Shown one piece after another: positions 51,752 through 60,688 of a stretch of DNA of 64,000 nucleotides (the stretch's first letter is position 1; each line of letters starts with the position of its first letter). Under the pieces are notes generated by a model. It did not search any database. It was not told the DNA's origin and was given only the letters and a program-made list of their open reading frames with translations. The stretch spans positions 372,001 through 436,000 of the forward strand of contig NZ_QURL01000004.1 in NCBI RefSeq assembly GCF_003403015.1, in the 5' to 3' direction. Position numbers and translations under genes: made by a program. Source of the DNA: Fulvimarina endophytica (lineage in GTDB: Bacteria; Pseudomonadota; Alphaproteobacteria; Rhizobiales; Rhizobiaceae).

Positions 51752-54700
51752 GCGACATTGCTCCTGCGGCCGCGCGACGGCGCCATGGCGATCCGGCTGT
51801 TCGAGGACTCGGCGCTGGTGACCTTACCGGGCCCCTCGACCGCGATGCGGATGGTTCCCGACACGTCCGCCCGGCTCGGCGGCTGGGCTGCCGCGTACTG
51901 CCGGGTGAGCTTCGTCGCCGGCAGTGGCGCGGCCGAAGACTGCCGTTCGGGCGACGGCGCACCGGCGGGTGCATTCGCGTTGGCCGGCGGCTTCGCGTTC
52001 GAATTCGCAGCTGGCGGCTTCGCCATGTTTCCGATCATCGAACCCGGCGACTGCGGCATGTCGAGAGCGCCTCCGGACGGAAGACCACCGCCGAATGCAC
52101 CGCCAAGATTGCCGAGGCTCGGCATGGAGGTGATCCGCTCCGCGAGCGCGTTGAGGGCACCCGTAACCGCGCTGATCGCCCCTGCGATGGCCGATGCCGC
52201 ACCGACGACCCCGCTCGGGAAGATCGCGGTCCAGTCCATGACGATGCCCGTGACGAGGTCGAAGAGAGATCGAACTGCATCCGAGACCATTTTTACGGCC
52301 GCCCCGATATCGGTCGCCGTCTCGACGATCGAACCCGGCAGGAGGTCATTCCAGGCGAGCGGCTCGCCCATACCTGCGGTAAGTGAGGGCCAGTCGATCA
52401 GGCCAGAAAGATTGATCGAGCCGATTGCTTCGCCAATCCGGCGCGGAAGGCCAGAGAACCATGCGAGGACGGCTGGGACCGGGTCCCTGAACCTGTCGAA
52501 GAAGTCGATTGGACCGATCGCCGACATGATCCGGTCGGACAGCCCGGCGAAGAACGCGACGATCTGCGCAACGGCCGAACGGGCCGCTTCTACCAGAGCC
52601 GTCAGCTCGCGCGCTGCGGAGGCGACGTCCTTCCCGAACTGAGCTATTTCTCGCCCGATGAAGGCGCCGATCCCTTCGGCCGCGTCTCCGAACAGGGCCT
52701 TCCAGTCAATGCCGAGATCGAGGTTGCCGATCGCCAGGATGTCGTCGATCAGACCGCCGATGCTCGATGCGAGCGCCGTGATGTCGCGAACCGCCTCGCC
52801 GAGCCCTTCCCCCATGGCGCCGGCCTCGCCGCCGAAACCGGCGAAGAAACGCTTGACGGTCTCGAGCATGACGCTCAACCGGTCGACCGCGCCCTGGCCG
52901 ACGCCCTGTAGCATTTCGAGGACGGCAGACATGCGCCGCAGCGCACCGGAGACGAGGTCGGCGCCGGAGACGTCGATGCCGGCAAAGCTGGTGGAGAAGC
53001 CACGGGTGAAGTCGTCGAAGAACGCCAGCGCGAAATCCCGCGATCCGCGCAACCGCTCGAGCGCGCCGGACAGCGCGTCGAGACCGGCCGTTCGGATAGT
53101 CTCGAAGCTGGTGAGCCGCGCGGTGATGACGGAGAAGTCCGGCATGGCCGACCAGGCGGCAACGGCCGTCCGCCGTGCAAGCTCCCAGCTGCGGCCGATC
53201 CCGGCCCGCACGGCCGGTCCATATCGATCGTAGAGCTCACGACCGGAGCGCATGAGAGAGCGCCCGTTGTCGAGGACGGTGCGCGAGAAGGTCTGGAACC
53301 CGCGCCTGGTTCGATCCCACATGCGCATCAGGCGTGGCCCGTAGCGGTCCCAGTGCTGGGCGACATGCGCCGCGCCGAGCGCGATCGCGCCGATGATGAG
53401 ACCGATCGGACCGATGGCGACGGCCGCGAGCGAGGCGAGCGCGGAAAGACCTGCGATGACGATCGGCAGCGCGAGCCCGAGCGCGCCGATCGCCCCGGTC
53501 AGGAGCACGGCTCCGCCGGCGGCGACGAGCGCCTGGGTGACCCAGCCTCCGGTCGATGCGTCGAGCGCCCGGATAGAGGCGAGCATCGACATCAGTCGCT
53601 GGTTGATCCCCGGCAACCAGGTCCCGAAGGCGAACCCGACGATGCGGACCGCCTGCGTCCCGATCTCGCCGAAGATCGTCAGCTGGCGATTCAGCCCCGC
53701 CATCTGCGTTTCGTAATCGCCGTCGATCACCTCGCCGGTAGCCGAGGAGACCGCCCCCTTGATCCGCTTGTACTCGTCGACGCTGGCCAGGAACGGCACG
53801 ATGAAATCCAGAACCTGCTGGTCGCCGAACAACTCGCCGACCGATCCGGCCGCGCCGATCGCCTCGAGCTGCTCGCGCACATAGCCGAGCGCATCCGCAC
53901 CCTTCATGCCCTGGGCCTCGGCCCGGCGCATATATGTGCCGATCGTCTTCTCGGATACGCCGGTGAGGACGCCGACCTTCTGGATCATCGCCTCGATCGG
54001 ATTGATGCCCTTCGTCGCCGCATCGAGCATCACGGCCTGGATGTCGACGCCCATGCTCTTGAACGCCTTCTGGGTGACCGGAGCGAGCGCCTTCGAGAGG
54101 AAATTGTTGAGATTGTTCGCGGCGACGGACGGGTCGGCCGCGCCCGTCTTGGCGATCTGAAGGGCGGGCCCGAGAAAGTCGACGGCCTCCCGGCCGGTCA
54201 CGCCGAACTTGCGCATCTGGCTGGTCAGCTGCGGGAAGTATCGTGCCATGTCTTTCAGCTCGAACGCGCCTTCCTTGCCGGCGACGACGAGCGAGGCGAT
54301 CGAGCCTTCGAGCGCGGTCTCGGGGACGTTCAGGGTCTTCAGGAGGGACGTCGCGACGGCGGTCATGTCGGACATCTCGGCATTGGCGGCCGTCGCGGCC
54401 TTGCCGATCGTCTCGATGTTGCGATTGATCACGCCCTCGTCGACGCCGGCGGCGATCATGCCGCCCGCGCCCTGGGCGATGATGTCGGAGGTCTGGCCGA
54501 TCTTGAGAGCGAGATCTTCGTACTGGCGGCCTGCGGTCCGCGCGAAGTCGAAAGCCGCCTTGCCGGTCAGCTCGGCCGTGCCAGCGATGTCGAGGAGCTG
54601 CTGCTCGAACGCGGCGGCTTCCCGGATCGGAGCGATGAAGGAGATCGCGGCGATCGCAGTCCCGACGAAGCCGATCTGGCGGCCGACATTCGACAGGGAC

Positions 54701-54786
54701 TGAATGTTGCTGCGCAGCCGGCGCATGGGACCGGACATGCGGTCCCGGAGGCGAACCAGAACATCGAGGTTCATCGATCTCGCCAT
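51748..54786 (-). CDS. Phage tail tape measure protein
   Basis: A 1012-residue tape measure protein, which sets tail length. The N-terminus MARSMNLDVLVRLRDRMSGP and the first 300 residues match Mu gp42 family members (QSLSNVGRQIGFVGTAIAAI, DMTAVATSLLKTLNVPETAL, DMARYFPQLTSQMRKFGV). Hydrophobic segments lie near 425-475. The rest is long helical sequence ending with a Pro/Ala linker. A start at 54798 would overlap the frameshifted chaperone end; the ATG at 54786, one base past that stop and preceded by GGAG, is preferred. At roughly 1.5 Å per residue in tape measures, tail length would be near 150 nm. Confidence 0.9.
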   Translation of the reverse strand: MARSMNLDVLVRLRDRMSGPMRRLRSNIQSLSNVGRQIGFVGTAIAAISFIAPIREAAAFEQQLLDIAGTAELTGKAAFDFARTAGRQYEDLALKIGQTSDIIAQGAGGMIAAGVDEGVINRNIETIGKAATAANAEMSDMTAVATSLLKTLNVPETALEGSIASLVVAGKEGAFELKDMARYFPQLTSQMRKFGVTGREAVDFLGPALQIAKTGAADPSVAANNLNNFLSKALAPVTQKAFKSMGVDIQAVMLDAATKGINPIEAMIQKVGVLTGVSEKTIGTYMRRAEAQGMKGADALGYVREQLEAIGAAGSVGELFGDQQVLDFIVPFLASVDEYKRIKGAVSSATGEVIDGDYETQMAGLNRQLTIFGEIGTQAVRIVGFAFGTWLPGINQRLMSMLASIRALDASTGGWVTQALVAAGGAVLLTGAIGALGLALPIVIAGLSALASLAAVAIGPIGLIIGAIALGAAHVAQHWDRYGPRLMRMWDRTRRGFQTFSRTVLDNGRSLMRSGRELYDRYGPAVRAGIGRSWELARRTAVAAWSAMPDFSVITARLTSFETIRTAGLDALSGALERLRGSRDFALAFFDDFTRGFSTSFAGIDVSGADLVSGALRRMSAVLEMLQGVGQGAVDRLSVMLETVKRFFAGFGGEAGAMGEGLGEAVRDITALASSIGGLIDDILAIGNLDLGIDWKALFGDAAEGIGAFIGREIAQFGKDVASAARELTALVEAARSAVAQIVAFFAGLSDRIMSAIGPIDFFDRFRDPVPAVLAWFSGLPRRIGEAIGSINLSGLIDWPSLTAGMGEPLAWNDLLPGSIVETATDIGAAVKMVSDAVRSLFDLVTGIVMDWTAIFPSGVVGAASAIAGAISAVTGALNALAERITSMPSLGNLGGAFGGGLPSGGALDMPQSPGSMIGNMAKPPAANSNAKPPANANAPAGAPSPERQSSAAPLPATKLTRQYAAAQPPSRADVSGTIRIAVEGPGKVTSAESSNSRIAMAPSRGRRSNVA

Positions 54787-54787
54787 G

Positions 54788-55419
54788 TCACTCCACATCC
54801 CTCATCAGAAGCCGTCCGCCCATGATGGCCGACCACCAGAAGGCGATGTCGTCGGGCGTGAAGGCGAGCAGTTCGCGGGCTGCGAACCCGCTCGCCTCCG
54901 CGATTACGCCGAGCCGGGCTTGCCAGTCCGGGTCCGCGTCCCACTCGCGAAAAAATTGTTGAGGACCCGCCCGCCATCGGCGACGTCAGCGATGTCCATC
55001 TTGTCGAAGAGGGCGTTCATGACGGCCTGATTGAGCCGCGTGGACCGAGCGAACGCCGTGACGTCCTGGCTCTCGGCGCTGGCTGCGGCGATCGCCCTCT
55101 GATCGGCACCGGTGAGCCGGTGGAAGACGAGATCGGTGAACTGACGCTCACGCACCCTGCCGCCCTTCTTCGTCTTGAGGGTACGCGGGAAGCGCAGCGG
55201 CAGCGTCACGGACCCGTCGCTGTTCTGGACCGCACGCTTCGGGAGACGATCGGACGGATCGAGATCGGCGTCCTCGTCGATCACGTCTTCATCTTCGCTC
55301 GAGGAGACGACGGGGGCTTTGCCGTCCTCGTCGACCACGGCTTCGGTGGCGACGACATCGTCCTGGTCTTCGTCGATGTCGATCTGCACGTGAGTGGCGG
55401 AGCTGGTGTCGGTGATCAT
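54788..55419 (-). CDS. Frameshifted tail assembly chaperone (GT-type product)
   Basis: A -1 shift at the heptamer 54955-54949 would join 157 residues of the upstream frame to 53 more codons, giving a 210-residue product. The extension reads REWDADPDWQARLG, then GFAARELLAFTPDDIAFWWS and a short end, and terminates at the TGA at 54790-54788, one base before the tape measure start. The extension is typical of T-type chaperone domains (FTPDDIAFWWSAIMGG), so it is coding. Tail assembly chaperones made by -1 frameshift directly before the tape measure gene are a conserved feature of long-tailed phages, where they coat the tape measure during assembly. Confidence 0.82.
54904..55419 (-). CDS. Tail assembly chaperone, unshifted product (Mu gp41-like)
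   Basis: A 171-residue protein with an acidic, disordered N-terminal 60 residues (Asp/Glu/Val-rich: VQIDIDEDQDDVVATEA) and a folded C-terminal half (GSVTLPLRFPRTLKTKKG, ERQFTDLVFHRLTGADQRAI, LNQAVMNALFDKMDIADVAD). The folded half matches the Mu gp41/P2 E-type tail assembly proteins. Without frameshifting the chain ends after FFASGTRTRTGKPGSA. The ribosome-binding site is weak (ATG at 55419). Confidence 0.85.
   Translation of the reverse strand: MITDTSSATHVQIDIDEDQDDVVATEAVVDEDGKAPVVSSSEDEDVIDEDADLDPSDRLPKRAVQNSDGSVTLPLRFPRTLKTKKGGRVRERQFTDLVFHRLTGADQRAIAAASAESQDVTAFARSTRLNQAVMNALFDKMDIADVADGGRVLNNFFASGTRTRTGKPGSA
54949..54955 (-). promoter_or_regulatory. Programmed -1 frameshift slippery site
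   Basis: On the minus strand the heptamer T TTT TTC spans codons AAT-TTT-TTC of the chaperone frame, a canonical X-XXY-YYZ site. The -1 frame stays open for 53 codons and stops just before the tape measure gene. Confidence 0.85.
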
Positions 55420-55486
55420 GGTTCAAGGGTCCGTTCATAGAGGTTCGAAGTCGGTTCGAACGGGCGTCGAACCGGGTTGCGGAATG

Positions 55487-55846
55487 TCAGGCGAGGATCT
55501 CTTCCGGCGTCGACGCCGCCCATTTCAGTTCGAACTGGCCGTCCTCGCCGCCGGTGATTTCGGGACGTTCGGTCAGAAAGGCGTCGTTCATCACGAAGGT
55601 CTGGCCGGTGTCGCAGATCACCTGCAGCTCGCCCTCGCCTTCGGTGAACAGGTTGCCGAACCGCTGGCCCCGCTCGAAGTTCGTGGTCGCGGTGACCTCG
55701 GAGCCGACATACTCCTGGGACCGGCCGACCTTCCGGCCATAGGTCACGACCTGGTTCTGGATCCCGCCGACCTTGAACTTGCCGCCCCGCTTGATCGGGA
55801 TGTTGCGGCCGCGCCAGATGATGTCGATCAGACCGAGCGTCTGCAT
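55487..55846 (-). CDS. Phage tail tube protein (Mu gpM-like)
   Basis: A 119-residue inner tube protein. Family blocks are IPIKRGGKFKVGGIQNQVV, SEVTATTNFERGQRFGNLFT and GEGELQVICDTGQTFVMNDA, in a beta-rich sequence of the usual 110-120 residues. AGGAGA about eight bases before the ATG is a strong ribosome-binding site, consistent with high expression. It lies between sheath and chaperone, as in Mu. Confidence 0.9.
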   Translation of the reverse strand: MQTLGLIDIIWRGRNIPIKRGGKFKVGGIQNQVVTYGRKVGRSQEYVGSEVTATTNFERGQRFGNLFTEGEGELQVICDTGQTFVMNDAFLTERPEITGGEDGQFELKWAASTPEEILA

Positions 55847-55904
55847 GGGCTATCTCCTAAAGTGTGAGCCTGCCGCGAACCGCCTCCGCGATTCGCGCTA
55901 TCGA

Positions 55905-57395
55905 TCAGGCGAGGAATTCGAGGGAGCCGGCGAGGACCATGAGGTTGCCGACGATCTGGACCGGCTGGCGGGCGTTCATGCGATCCTTGTCCGCCTCGTC
56001 GCGCTCGAAGACGGACTGGCGGATCGTCTCGTCGACGCGCTCGATCCAGACGCGATCGGCATAGAGCCGGCAGCGGCCCGCCCAGGTGCCCTTCATGCGG
56101 CGAGGCGTGACCACGGACGTTCCGATCTCGTCGTCCTCGTCGGCCCGGCCCACGAACGCGGCGGAGTCCTCGTCGTCGATCAGCTTGGCGCGCGGATACT
56201 GCAGCGAGACATAGGCCGCCCAGTCGTAGCGGATCCGGCTCATCGTCGCCGGCACCATGATGTCGAGCCAGGCACGATCCGGCACGCCGAGGTTCGACAC
56301 CTTGTAGGTCGTGACGATCCGGCTGATCGTCACGGTGCCGTCCGGCAGATGCTTGAAGGTGGAGATGCCCTTGCGCAGAAGCAGGTCGTTCTCCGTCTCC
56401 GTGAACTGGTCGACCCCCGCCGGCGAGCCGACGCCTTTGAGAACGAGACTGCGCAGCTGCCGGGCCGGATCGTTGGCGAGATGGAACGAGCAGATCGCCA
56501 TCAGGCTCGCGCACGCGACCCACGAGCTCGTCGGCGATCGGGAAAGACCGCCGAAGGTGAGGAAGGGCGAGTTGGCGAGGTCGCCGAAGGCGGAGAGCTG
56601 GCCGTAGGTCCCCCGCTTGAAGACGTAGCCATGACAATCGAGCTTCGACATCGCCTCGTAGCGGCGGCGAAGATCCTCCTCGAAGGCAGCGATGTTCGTC
56701 GCATCCGACCAAGGATGACCGATCGCCGTGTACCAGTCGTTCTCAACCAGATCGAGAACGTCGGTGATGTCCGGATTGCCGGCACCGCCCGCCATCTCGC
56801 CGACCGTGATGGAGAGACCCGCCGGGACGGGCTGGGCCTCCACGTCGACGCGCAGGTCGATGTCGTTGCCGACTTCGCCGCCGTGCCGGCTGGTGACCGT
56901 GACGACGGACGCGGCCGCCGCAGCGGTGACGATCAGATCCGTCTCGGCATTGATCGCGGCGGCGAGCTTGACGGCGAGGGCAAGGGTATCGTCGGCGGCC
57001 GTCGCGGTAATCCGGACCGGGCGGTCGGCGATCCTGAAGCGCAGGACGGTCGCGGCCGCCAGAGCGCCGGCGAAGGTCAGCGTTCCGGTCGCCTTGACGC
57101 TGCCGGCGGCATCGGCGAGCGCCGTGACGAAGAGGGGCTGCGTCCGGTTGGCGGCCTTGAAGGCCTCGATCATCTCCGCGCCGAGAGAGCCGCGTCCGAA
57201 GAGCGCCTCGGCTTGACCGGGACGGGTGATCTCGACGACCTGGCCGGGTGCGAGCGTTCCGGTCGCCAGCTTCTGCGCGGCGATCAGATTGCGGACGGGA
57301 TAGGGCAGCACACCGAGATCGCTGTAGTTCGGCTTCACCTCGAGATAGGTGCCGGGCTCCAGCCAGTCATAGGGGATTTCCTGAAAATCGAGCAT
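55905..57395 (-). CDS. Contractile tail sheath protein (Mu gpL-like)
   Basis: A 496-residue sheath protein of the Mu L type, forming the contractile outer tail. It begins MLDFQEIPYDWLEPGTYLEV, with GQVVEITRPGQAEALFGRGS near 55, a central variable beta domain, and the conserved C-terminal fold with RIVTTYKVSNLGVPDRAWLD and SRIRYDWAAYVSLQYPRAKL. It follows the DUF2635 gene by four bases. Confidence 0.93.
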   Translation of the reverse strand: MLDFQEIPYDWLEPGTYLEVKPNYSDLGVLPYPVRNLIAAQKLATGTLAPGQVVEITRPGQAEALFGRGSLGAEMIEAFKAANRTQPLFVTALADAAGSVKATGTLTFAGALAAATVLRFRIADRPVRITATAADDTLALAVKLAAAINAETDLIVTAAAAASVVTVTSRHGGEVGNDIDLRVDVEAQPVPAGLSITVGEMAGGAGNPDITDVLDLVENDWYTAIGHPWSDATNIAAFEEDLRRRYEAMSKLDCHGYVFKRGTYGQLSAFGDLANSPFLTFGGLSRSPTSSWVACASLMAICSFHLANDPARQLRSLVLKGVGSPAGVDQFTETENDLLLRKGISTFKHLPDGTVTISRIVTTYKVSNLGVPDRAWLDIMVPATMSRIRYDWAAYVSLQYPRAKLIDDEDSAAFVGRADEDDEIGTSVVTPRRMKGTWAGRCRLYADRVWIERVDETIRQSVFERDEADKDRMNARQPVQIVGNLMVLAGSLEFLA

Positions 57396-57398
57396 CGA

Positions 57399-57716
57399 TC
57401 AGTCCTTCTTCGCCTCGCTCTTCCGGGCGGGCGGGGCGCCGGCTCCGGGCTCTTTCGTCTCGCCGACCTGGTGCTCGCCCTCCGGGGCGGGAGCCGCGTC
57501 GGCGATCGGCTTGCCGCTTGCGTCGACCTCGACGAGATCGCGGTCGCGCAGCCTGCGGCGCCGGTAACGGGACTCCCCGAGCGGATACGCCGCCGGATCT
57601 CCGTTCTCCTCGCGCGGCCAGTCGCGGCCATCGGGCAGAAGCACGGTCCGCCCCTGCGTAGGTGCGAACAGGCGATCGCCTGACGACCCGGGTTTGTGTT
57701 CAGACGTCTGCGCCAT
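57399..57716 (-). CDS. DUF2635 phage protein
   Basis: A 105-residue protein just upstream of the sheath gene, the position of Mu gp38. A short conserved part (LPDGRDWPREENGDPAAY, RYRRRRLRDRDLVEV) is flanked by polar, probably disordered ends rich in Pro, Ala and Lys. The ATG at 57716 has GGAGG five bases upstream and overlaps the end of the gp37-like gene by 17 bases; the longer frame is a shadow. Confidence 0.75.
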   Translation of the reverse strand: MAQTSEHKPGSSGDRLFAPTQGRTVLLPDGRDWPREENGDPAAYPLGESRYRRRRLRDRDLVEVDASGKPIADAAPAPEGEHQVGETKEPGAGAPPARKSEAKKD

Positions 57717-58293
57717 CGTCGCCTCCGACATTGATGATTTCGCTTCGGGTGAGGTCGGGGGCGCCTGCAGTCGGCCAGCTGACGGCGAGCCGTTTGAAGT
57801 CGCCCGGGTCAGCGAGGCGCAGCATCGAGGACGAGGCCGAATAGGACACCTCGAAATCGACCTGGTTGACGACGGTCGCATCGTCCGCCCAGCCGTCCGC
57901 ATAGACGGCCTCGATGCCGGTCACCGCGACGTCGCCGATCCGGTCGATCGACCAGCCCTGCAGGGCGGCGGCCGCAGCGTCCGTCATGGGATCGAGACCG
58001 ACATCCTGGGCATCACCGGAAAACCGGGTCCGCAGATCGCGGGTCGCCGTCACGACGAGGAAGAGGCGCCAGCGCATCACGGCCTGCATCTGGCGGCCGG
58101 AGTTGCGGCTCGGCGCGACGGAGAGGAAGGCGAGCCCGATGAAAGGGGTCTGGCGGACGATCCGCTCGAATTCCTTGATGGTCAGGACGGACGGCACGCG
58201 ATCCAGGGAGAATTTCTGCTTAGTGAAGACGAGGCGTAGCCTCTCGATGAGGAGCGGCTCGATCGTTCGAATGGGCGTGGTCGAGAGATCCAT
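57700..58293 (-). CDS. Mu gp37-like protein (DUF1834)
   Basis: A 197-residue tail completion-type protein. The start RTIEPLLIERLRLVF, the middle VMRWRLFLVVTATRDLRTRF and the end DFEVSYSASSSMLRLADP fit the Mu gp37 / DUF1834 family. Its place between the gp36-like and DUF2635 genes fits the Mu order. It starts three bases after the gp36-like stop. Confidence 0.8.
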   Translation of the reverse strand: MDLSTTPIRTIEPLLIERLRLVFTKQKFSLDRVPSVLTIKEFERIVRQTPFIGLAFLSVAPSRNSGRQMQAVMRWRLFLVVTATRDLRTRFSGDAQDVGLDPMTDAAAAALQGWSIDRIGDVAVTGIEAVYADGWADDATVVNQVDFEVSYSASSSMLRLADPGDFKRLAVSWPTAGAPDLTRSEIINVGGDDGADV

Positions 58294-58296
58294 AAC

Positions 58297-58728
58297 CTAC
58301 CCCATGATCCGGTCATGATCGAAAGGCCGGCTGCGGTCGGACACCCGCGCGCCACTCGCCGGCGACGGCCCCGAACCTGAAGGCACGCCGTCGAGTTCGA
58401 TCTCGCCTTTGGAAAGCCCTTCGAGCCAGGCGATCACTTCCTTGCGGGCAAGCCGCATCTCCTCGGTCGGGTTGGTGCGCTCGCCCTGGGCGAGATCGTA
58501 GCGGGCGAGAACGCAGGCCGAACGCGTGACGCTCAGCGGAACGGCGACGAGCGGCACCCGGTAGCGCTTGCGCAGATAGTCGTTGATGAGCGCGGCCGCA
58601 TCGGCGATCGCCAGCTCGATCTTCGCCGGGTTCACCGCCTCGGCCGTGCGATCCTCGGGCTCGGACAGGCGGATCATCTCCGTCTGGCCGAACCGGTCGA
58701 TCATGTCCTGGACGGTTGCGTAAGCCAC
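58297..58728 (-). CDS. Mu gp36-like protein (DUF1320)
   Basis: A 143-residue head-tail connector-type protein. DUF1320 landmarks are YATVQDMIDRFGQTEMIRLS at the start, AIADAAALINDYLRKRYRVP, and ARYDLAQGERTNPTEEMRLA. It starts at a GTG (58728) with a weak ribosome-binding site. A 222-base gap separates it from the gp35-like gene. Confidence 0.87.
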   Translation of the reverse strand: MAYATVQDMIDRFGQTEMIRLSEPEDRTAEAVNPAKIELAIADAAALINDYLRKRYRVPLVAVPLSVTRSACVLARYDLAQGERTNPTEEMRLARKEVIAWLEGLSKGEIELDGVPSGSGPSPASGARVSDRSRPFDHDRIMG

Positions 58729-58877
58729 GGTCTCGATTGTCCTTTAATCTGAAATCCCATGCGCCCCGGACCGCATGGGGTTTGCGGAGGTCAATCCACT
58801 CCCTTCCGCATCGGGGCCTGCGCCAGCGCCATCATTCTCGAAAGGCATGAACGCCGGGGCCCGTTGGTATTCCTGGG

Positions 58878-58905
58878 GACCGGCCGCCTGGAGGAGCGGC
58901 CGGTC
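58878..58905. terminator. Hairpin between gp35-like and gp36-like genes
   Basis: GACCGGCCGC and GCGGCCGGTC form a perfect 10-base-pair stem around an 8-base loop in the 222-base gap of an otherwise tightly packed operon. No U-tract follows on the minus strand, so it may be an RNA processing or stabilising element rather than a full terminator. Confidence 0.5.
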
Positions 58906-58950
58906 CTTATGCCGGGCAGGACGACGGACCTTGCTCCGCCCGGCAATGGA

Positions 58951-59670
58951 TCAGCGCCGAAGGGTCTTCAGCGCCGCGTCGACCTCATCGGCGTTCGGGC
59001 GAAAGCCGAGCTTGGTCTCGAGCACGGCGAGCTTCGGGCGTCCGGCCTGGGTCATCTCGTCGTCCGAGAGTGCGCCGACCGCTGCGGCGATCTTGGCCGG
59101 GCGATCGACATCGGTCGCGGGAACGGCGTCTTGGGTCGGCTCGGTCGGGCCAGCTCCATTCTGCAGCACCTCGTCGCTCGCGGACGCGCCCGGCGCGACG
59201 GATACCGATGCTTCGATTCCAGCTGCGGGAGCGAGATCGACGGTCGCCAGCGTCGCGGCCGAGACGGGCTCTCCGTCCGCCTTGACGATCACGATGTCGA
59301 TCTGTGTCGTGACGTCGATCTCCATGAAATCCGGCTCGTCGGGGCCGCCACGGCGGTAGAGCTCTGCGCCGGCGTAGGACAGCACGGCCCCGGACGGCGC
59401 GGAGCTGAACTCGATCCGGCCGACCGATGCACCCGTGGGATCGATGCCGACCAGCGGAACGGGACGCGGGCCGGCATTGGCCTCGCTCGCGCCAGCGGCC
59501 ATCGAAAGACCATGCGGCGACGCCTCGCGAACCTCGAACATCGGATCGGCGCGGAACCGCTCGAGCTCGGTCTCGCTCCAGCGGCCCGCGCGGTAGACCG
59601 CGCTCTCCGGGTGAGCGATGCCGCAGCGGCGCATTCCAGGCGCCCGGCAGATGATCTGGATATCCTGCAT
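58951..59670 (-). CDS. HI1506-related / Mu gp35-like phage protein
   Basis: A 239-residue protein after the major capsid gene. The N-terminal block QIICRAPGMRRCGIAHP and RWSETELERFRADPMFEV match HI1506-related (gp35-like) proteins of Mu-like phages. A variable Ala/Pro-rich middle follows, and a C-terminal helical part (ALSDDEMTQAGRPKLAVLE, then GFRPNADEVDAALKTL) also typical of the family. GAGGAA lies ten bases upstream of the ATG. Confidence 0.75.
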   Translation of the reverse strand: MQDIQIICRAPGMRRCGIAHPESAVYRAGRWSETELERFRADPMFEVREASPHGLSMAAGASEANAGPRPVPLVGIDPTGASVGRIEFSSAPSGAVLSYAGAELYRRGGPDEPDFMEIDVTTQIDIVIVKADGEPVSAATLATVDLAPAAGIEASVSVAPGASASDEVLQNGAGPTEPTQDAVPATDVDRPAKIAAAVGALSDDEMTQAGRPKLAVLETKLGFRPNADEVDAALKTLRR

Positions 59671-59731
59671 GATGCGTTCCTCGGCGTTTCAGGACTTACC
59701 GGAACCGTCCGGTTGGGCGGTTCGGGCAAGC

Positions 59732-59754
59732 CCTGCCGGCATTCGCGCCGGCAG
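59732..59754. terminator. Hairpin after the major capsid gene
   Basis: CCTGCCGGC and GCCGGCAGG form a 9-base-pair stem around ATTCG-c in the 115-base gap between gpT and the gp35-like gene. Without a clear U-tract it may stabilise or partly terminate the abundant capsid transcript. Confidence 0.5.
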
Positions 59755-59785
59755 GCAGCCTTGGGAGGCGAAGGGAGGGAAGTGA

Positions 59786-60679
59786 TCAGCCGAGGTGCGG
59801 AATGACCGAGAGCTCGGCGGTGCCCTTCCAGATGTTGGTGTCGCCGCCATTGATCATCTCGGCCTCGAGCAGCCTGCGGCCTTCCGTCTCGAGCGTCGGC
59901 GGAACGAGGAGCTTGCGAGGCAGAATGTTGATGATCTGGCCGGAACGCTTGCGGATCGTGCTCATCCGCGTGCGGGCGATCTGATAGTTCTCGGCATTGA
60001 GCGGCTGCTTCGACATGTAGGCGAGCTGCCAGAGGCCGAAGCCGGCATTGCAGCGACCGTCGACACCCCAAACGAACTGGTCACGCCAGAAGACGTTGTC
60101 GTCGTCGAGGCTGTTCTTGGCGACGAGCTGGAAAGCCCGGCGGTTCTGCCAGACCATCGGCTTGATGACGCGGCTGTCGTCGATCAGGTACCAGGCGGGA
60201 CCGGGTCCGTCCTGGAAGTTCGAGACGCTCGTCTCGCCGCCGCCCTCGCTGTAGCCCGGATGATCGGTATCGAAGAAATACTGACCATCGTAACAGCGCG
60301 TCGTCGCTCCCGCCTTGAAGAGCGGGAAGATCAGCTGATCGGGAAACTCGGCCGCCGCAAGTCCCATTTCGGATGCGACCGGCGTGAACATGCCGATCTG
60401 ATCGTCCTCGATCTGATCGCGCAGGATGCCGAGCGTCATCTCGAACTTGCGGTTCCGGATGATGTAGCTCTGGGCCGAAAGGTCGTGGACGACACGGTCC
60501 CCGATCCATTCGCGCATCCCGGGCAGATCGTCGAGGCGCGGATATTCGTTCATCGCCGTGACGGAGTTCGCCGTCATGGCGAGCTGGCCGTAGAAGGTCG
60601 TCGTGTTGTTCAGCCGGGTGTTGAACGCCGTCGACAGCCCGGTGTGGATCGCCCGCAGGTTTGCGGCATTGATATCCAT
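59786..60679 (-). CDS. Major capsid protein, Mu gpT family
   Basis: A 297-residue major head subunit. Mu T landmarks are the start NAANLRAIHTGLSTAFNTRL, YPRLDDLPGMREWIGDRVVH, FEMTLGILRDQIEDDQIGMF, and CYDGQYFFDTDHPGYSEGG with its F-x-x-D-H-P. AGGAG lies seven bases before the ATG. It follows the decoration gene by nine bases. Confidence 0.93.
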   Translation of the reverse strand: MDINAANLRAIHTGLSTAFNTRLNNTTTFYGQLAMTANSVTAMNEYPRLDDLPGMREWIGDRVVHDLSAQSYIIRNRKFEMTLGILRDQIEDDQIGMFTPVASEMGLAAAEFPDQLIFPLFKAGATTRCYDGQYFFDTDHPGYSEGGGETSVSNFQDGPGPAWYLIDDSRVIKPMVWQNRRAFQLVAKNSLDDDNVFWRDQFVWGVDGRCNAGFGLWQLAYMSKQPLNAENYQIARTRMSTIRKRSGQIINILPRKLLVPPTLETEGRRLLEAEMINGGDTNIWKGTAELSVIPHLG

Positions 60680-60688
60680 GATCGTCTC

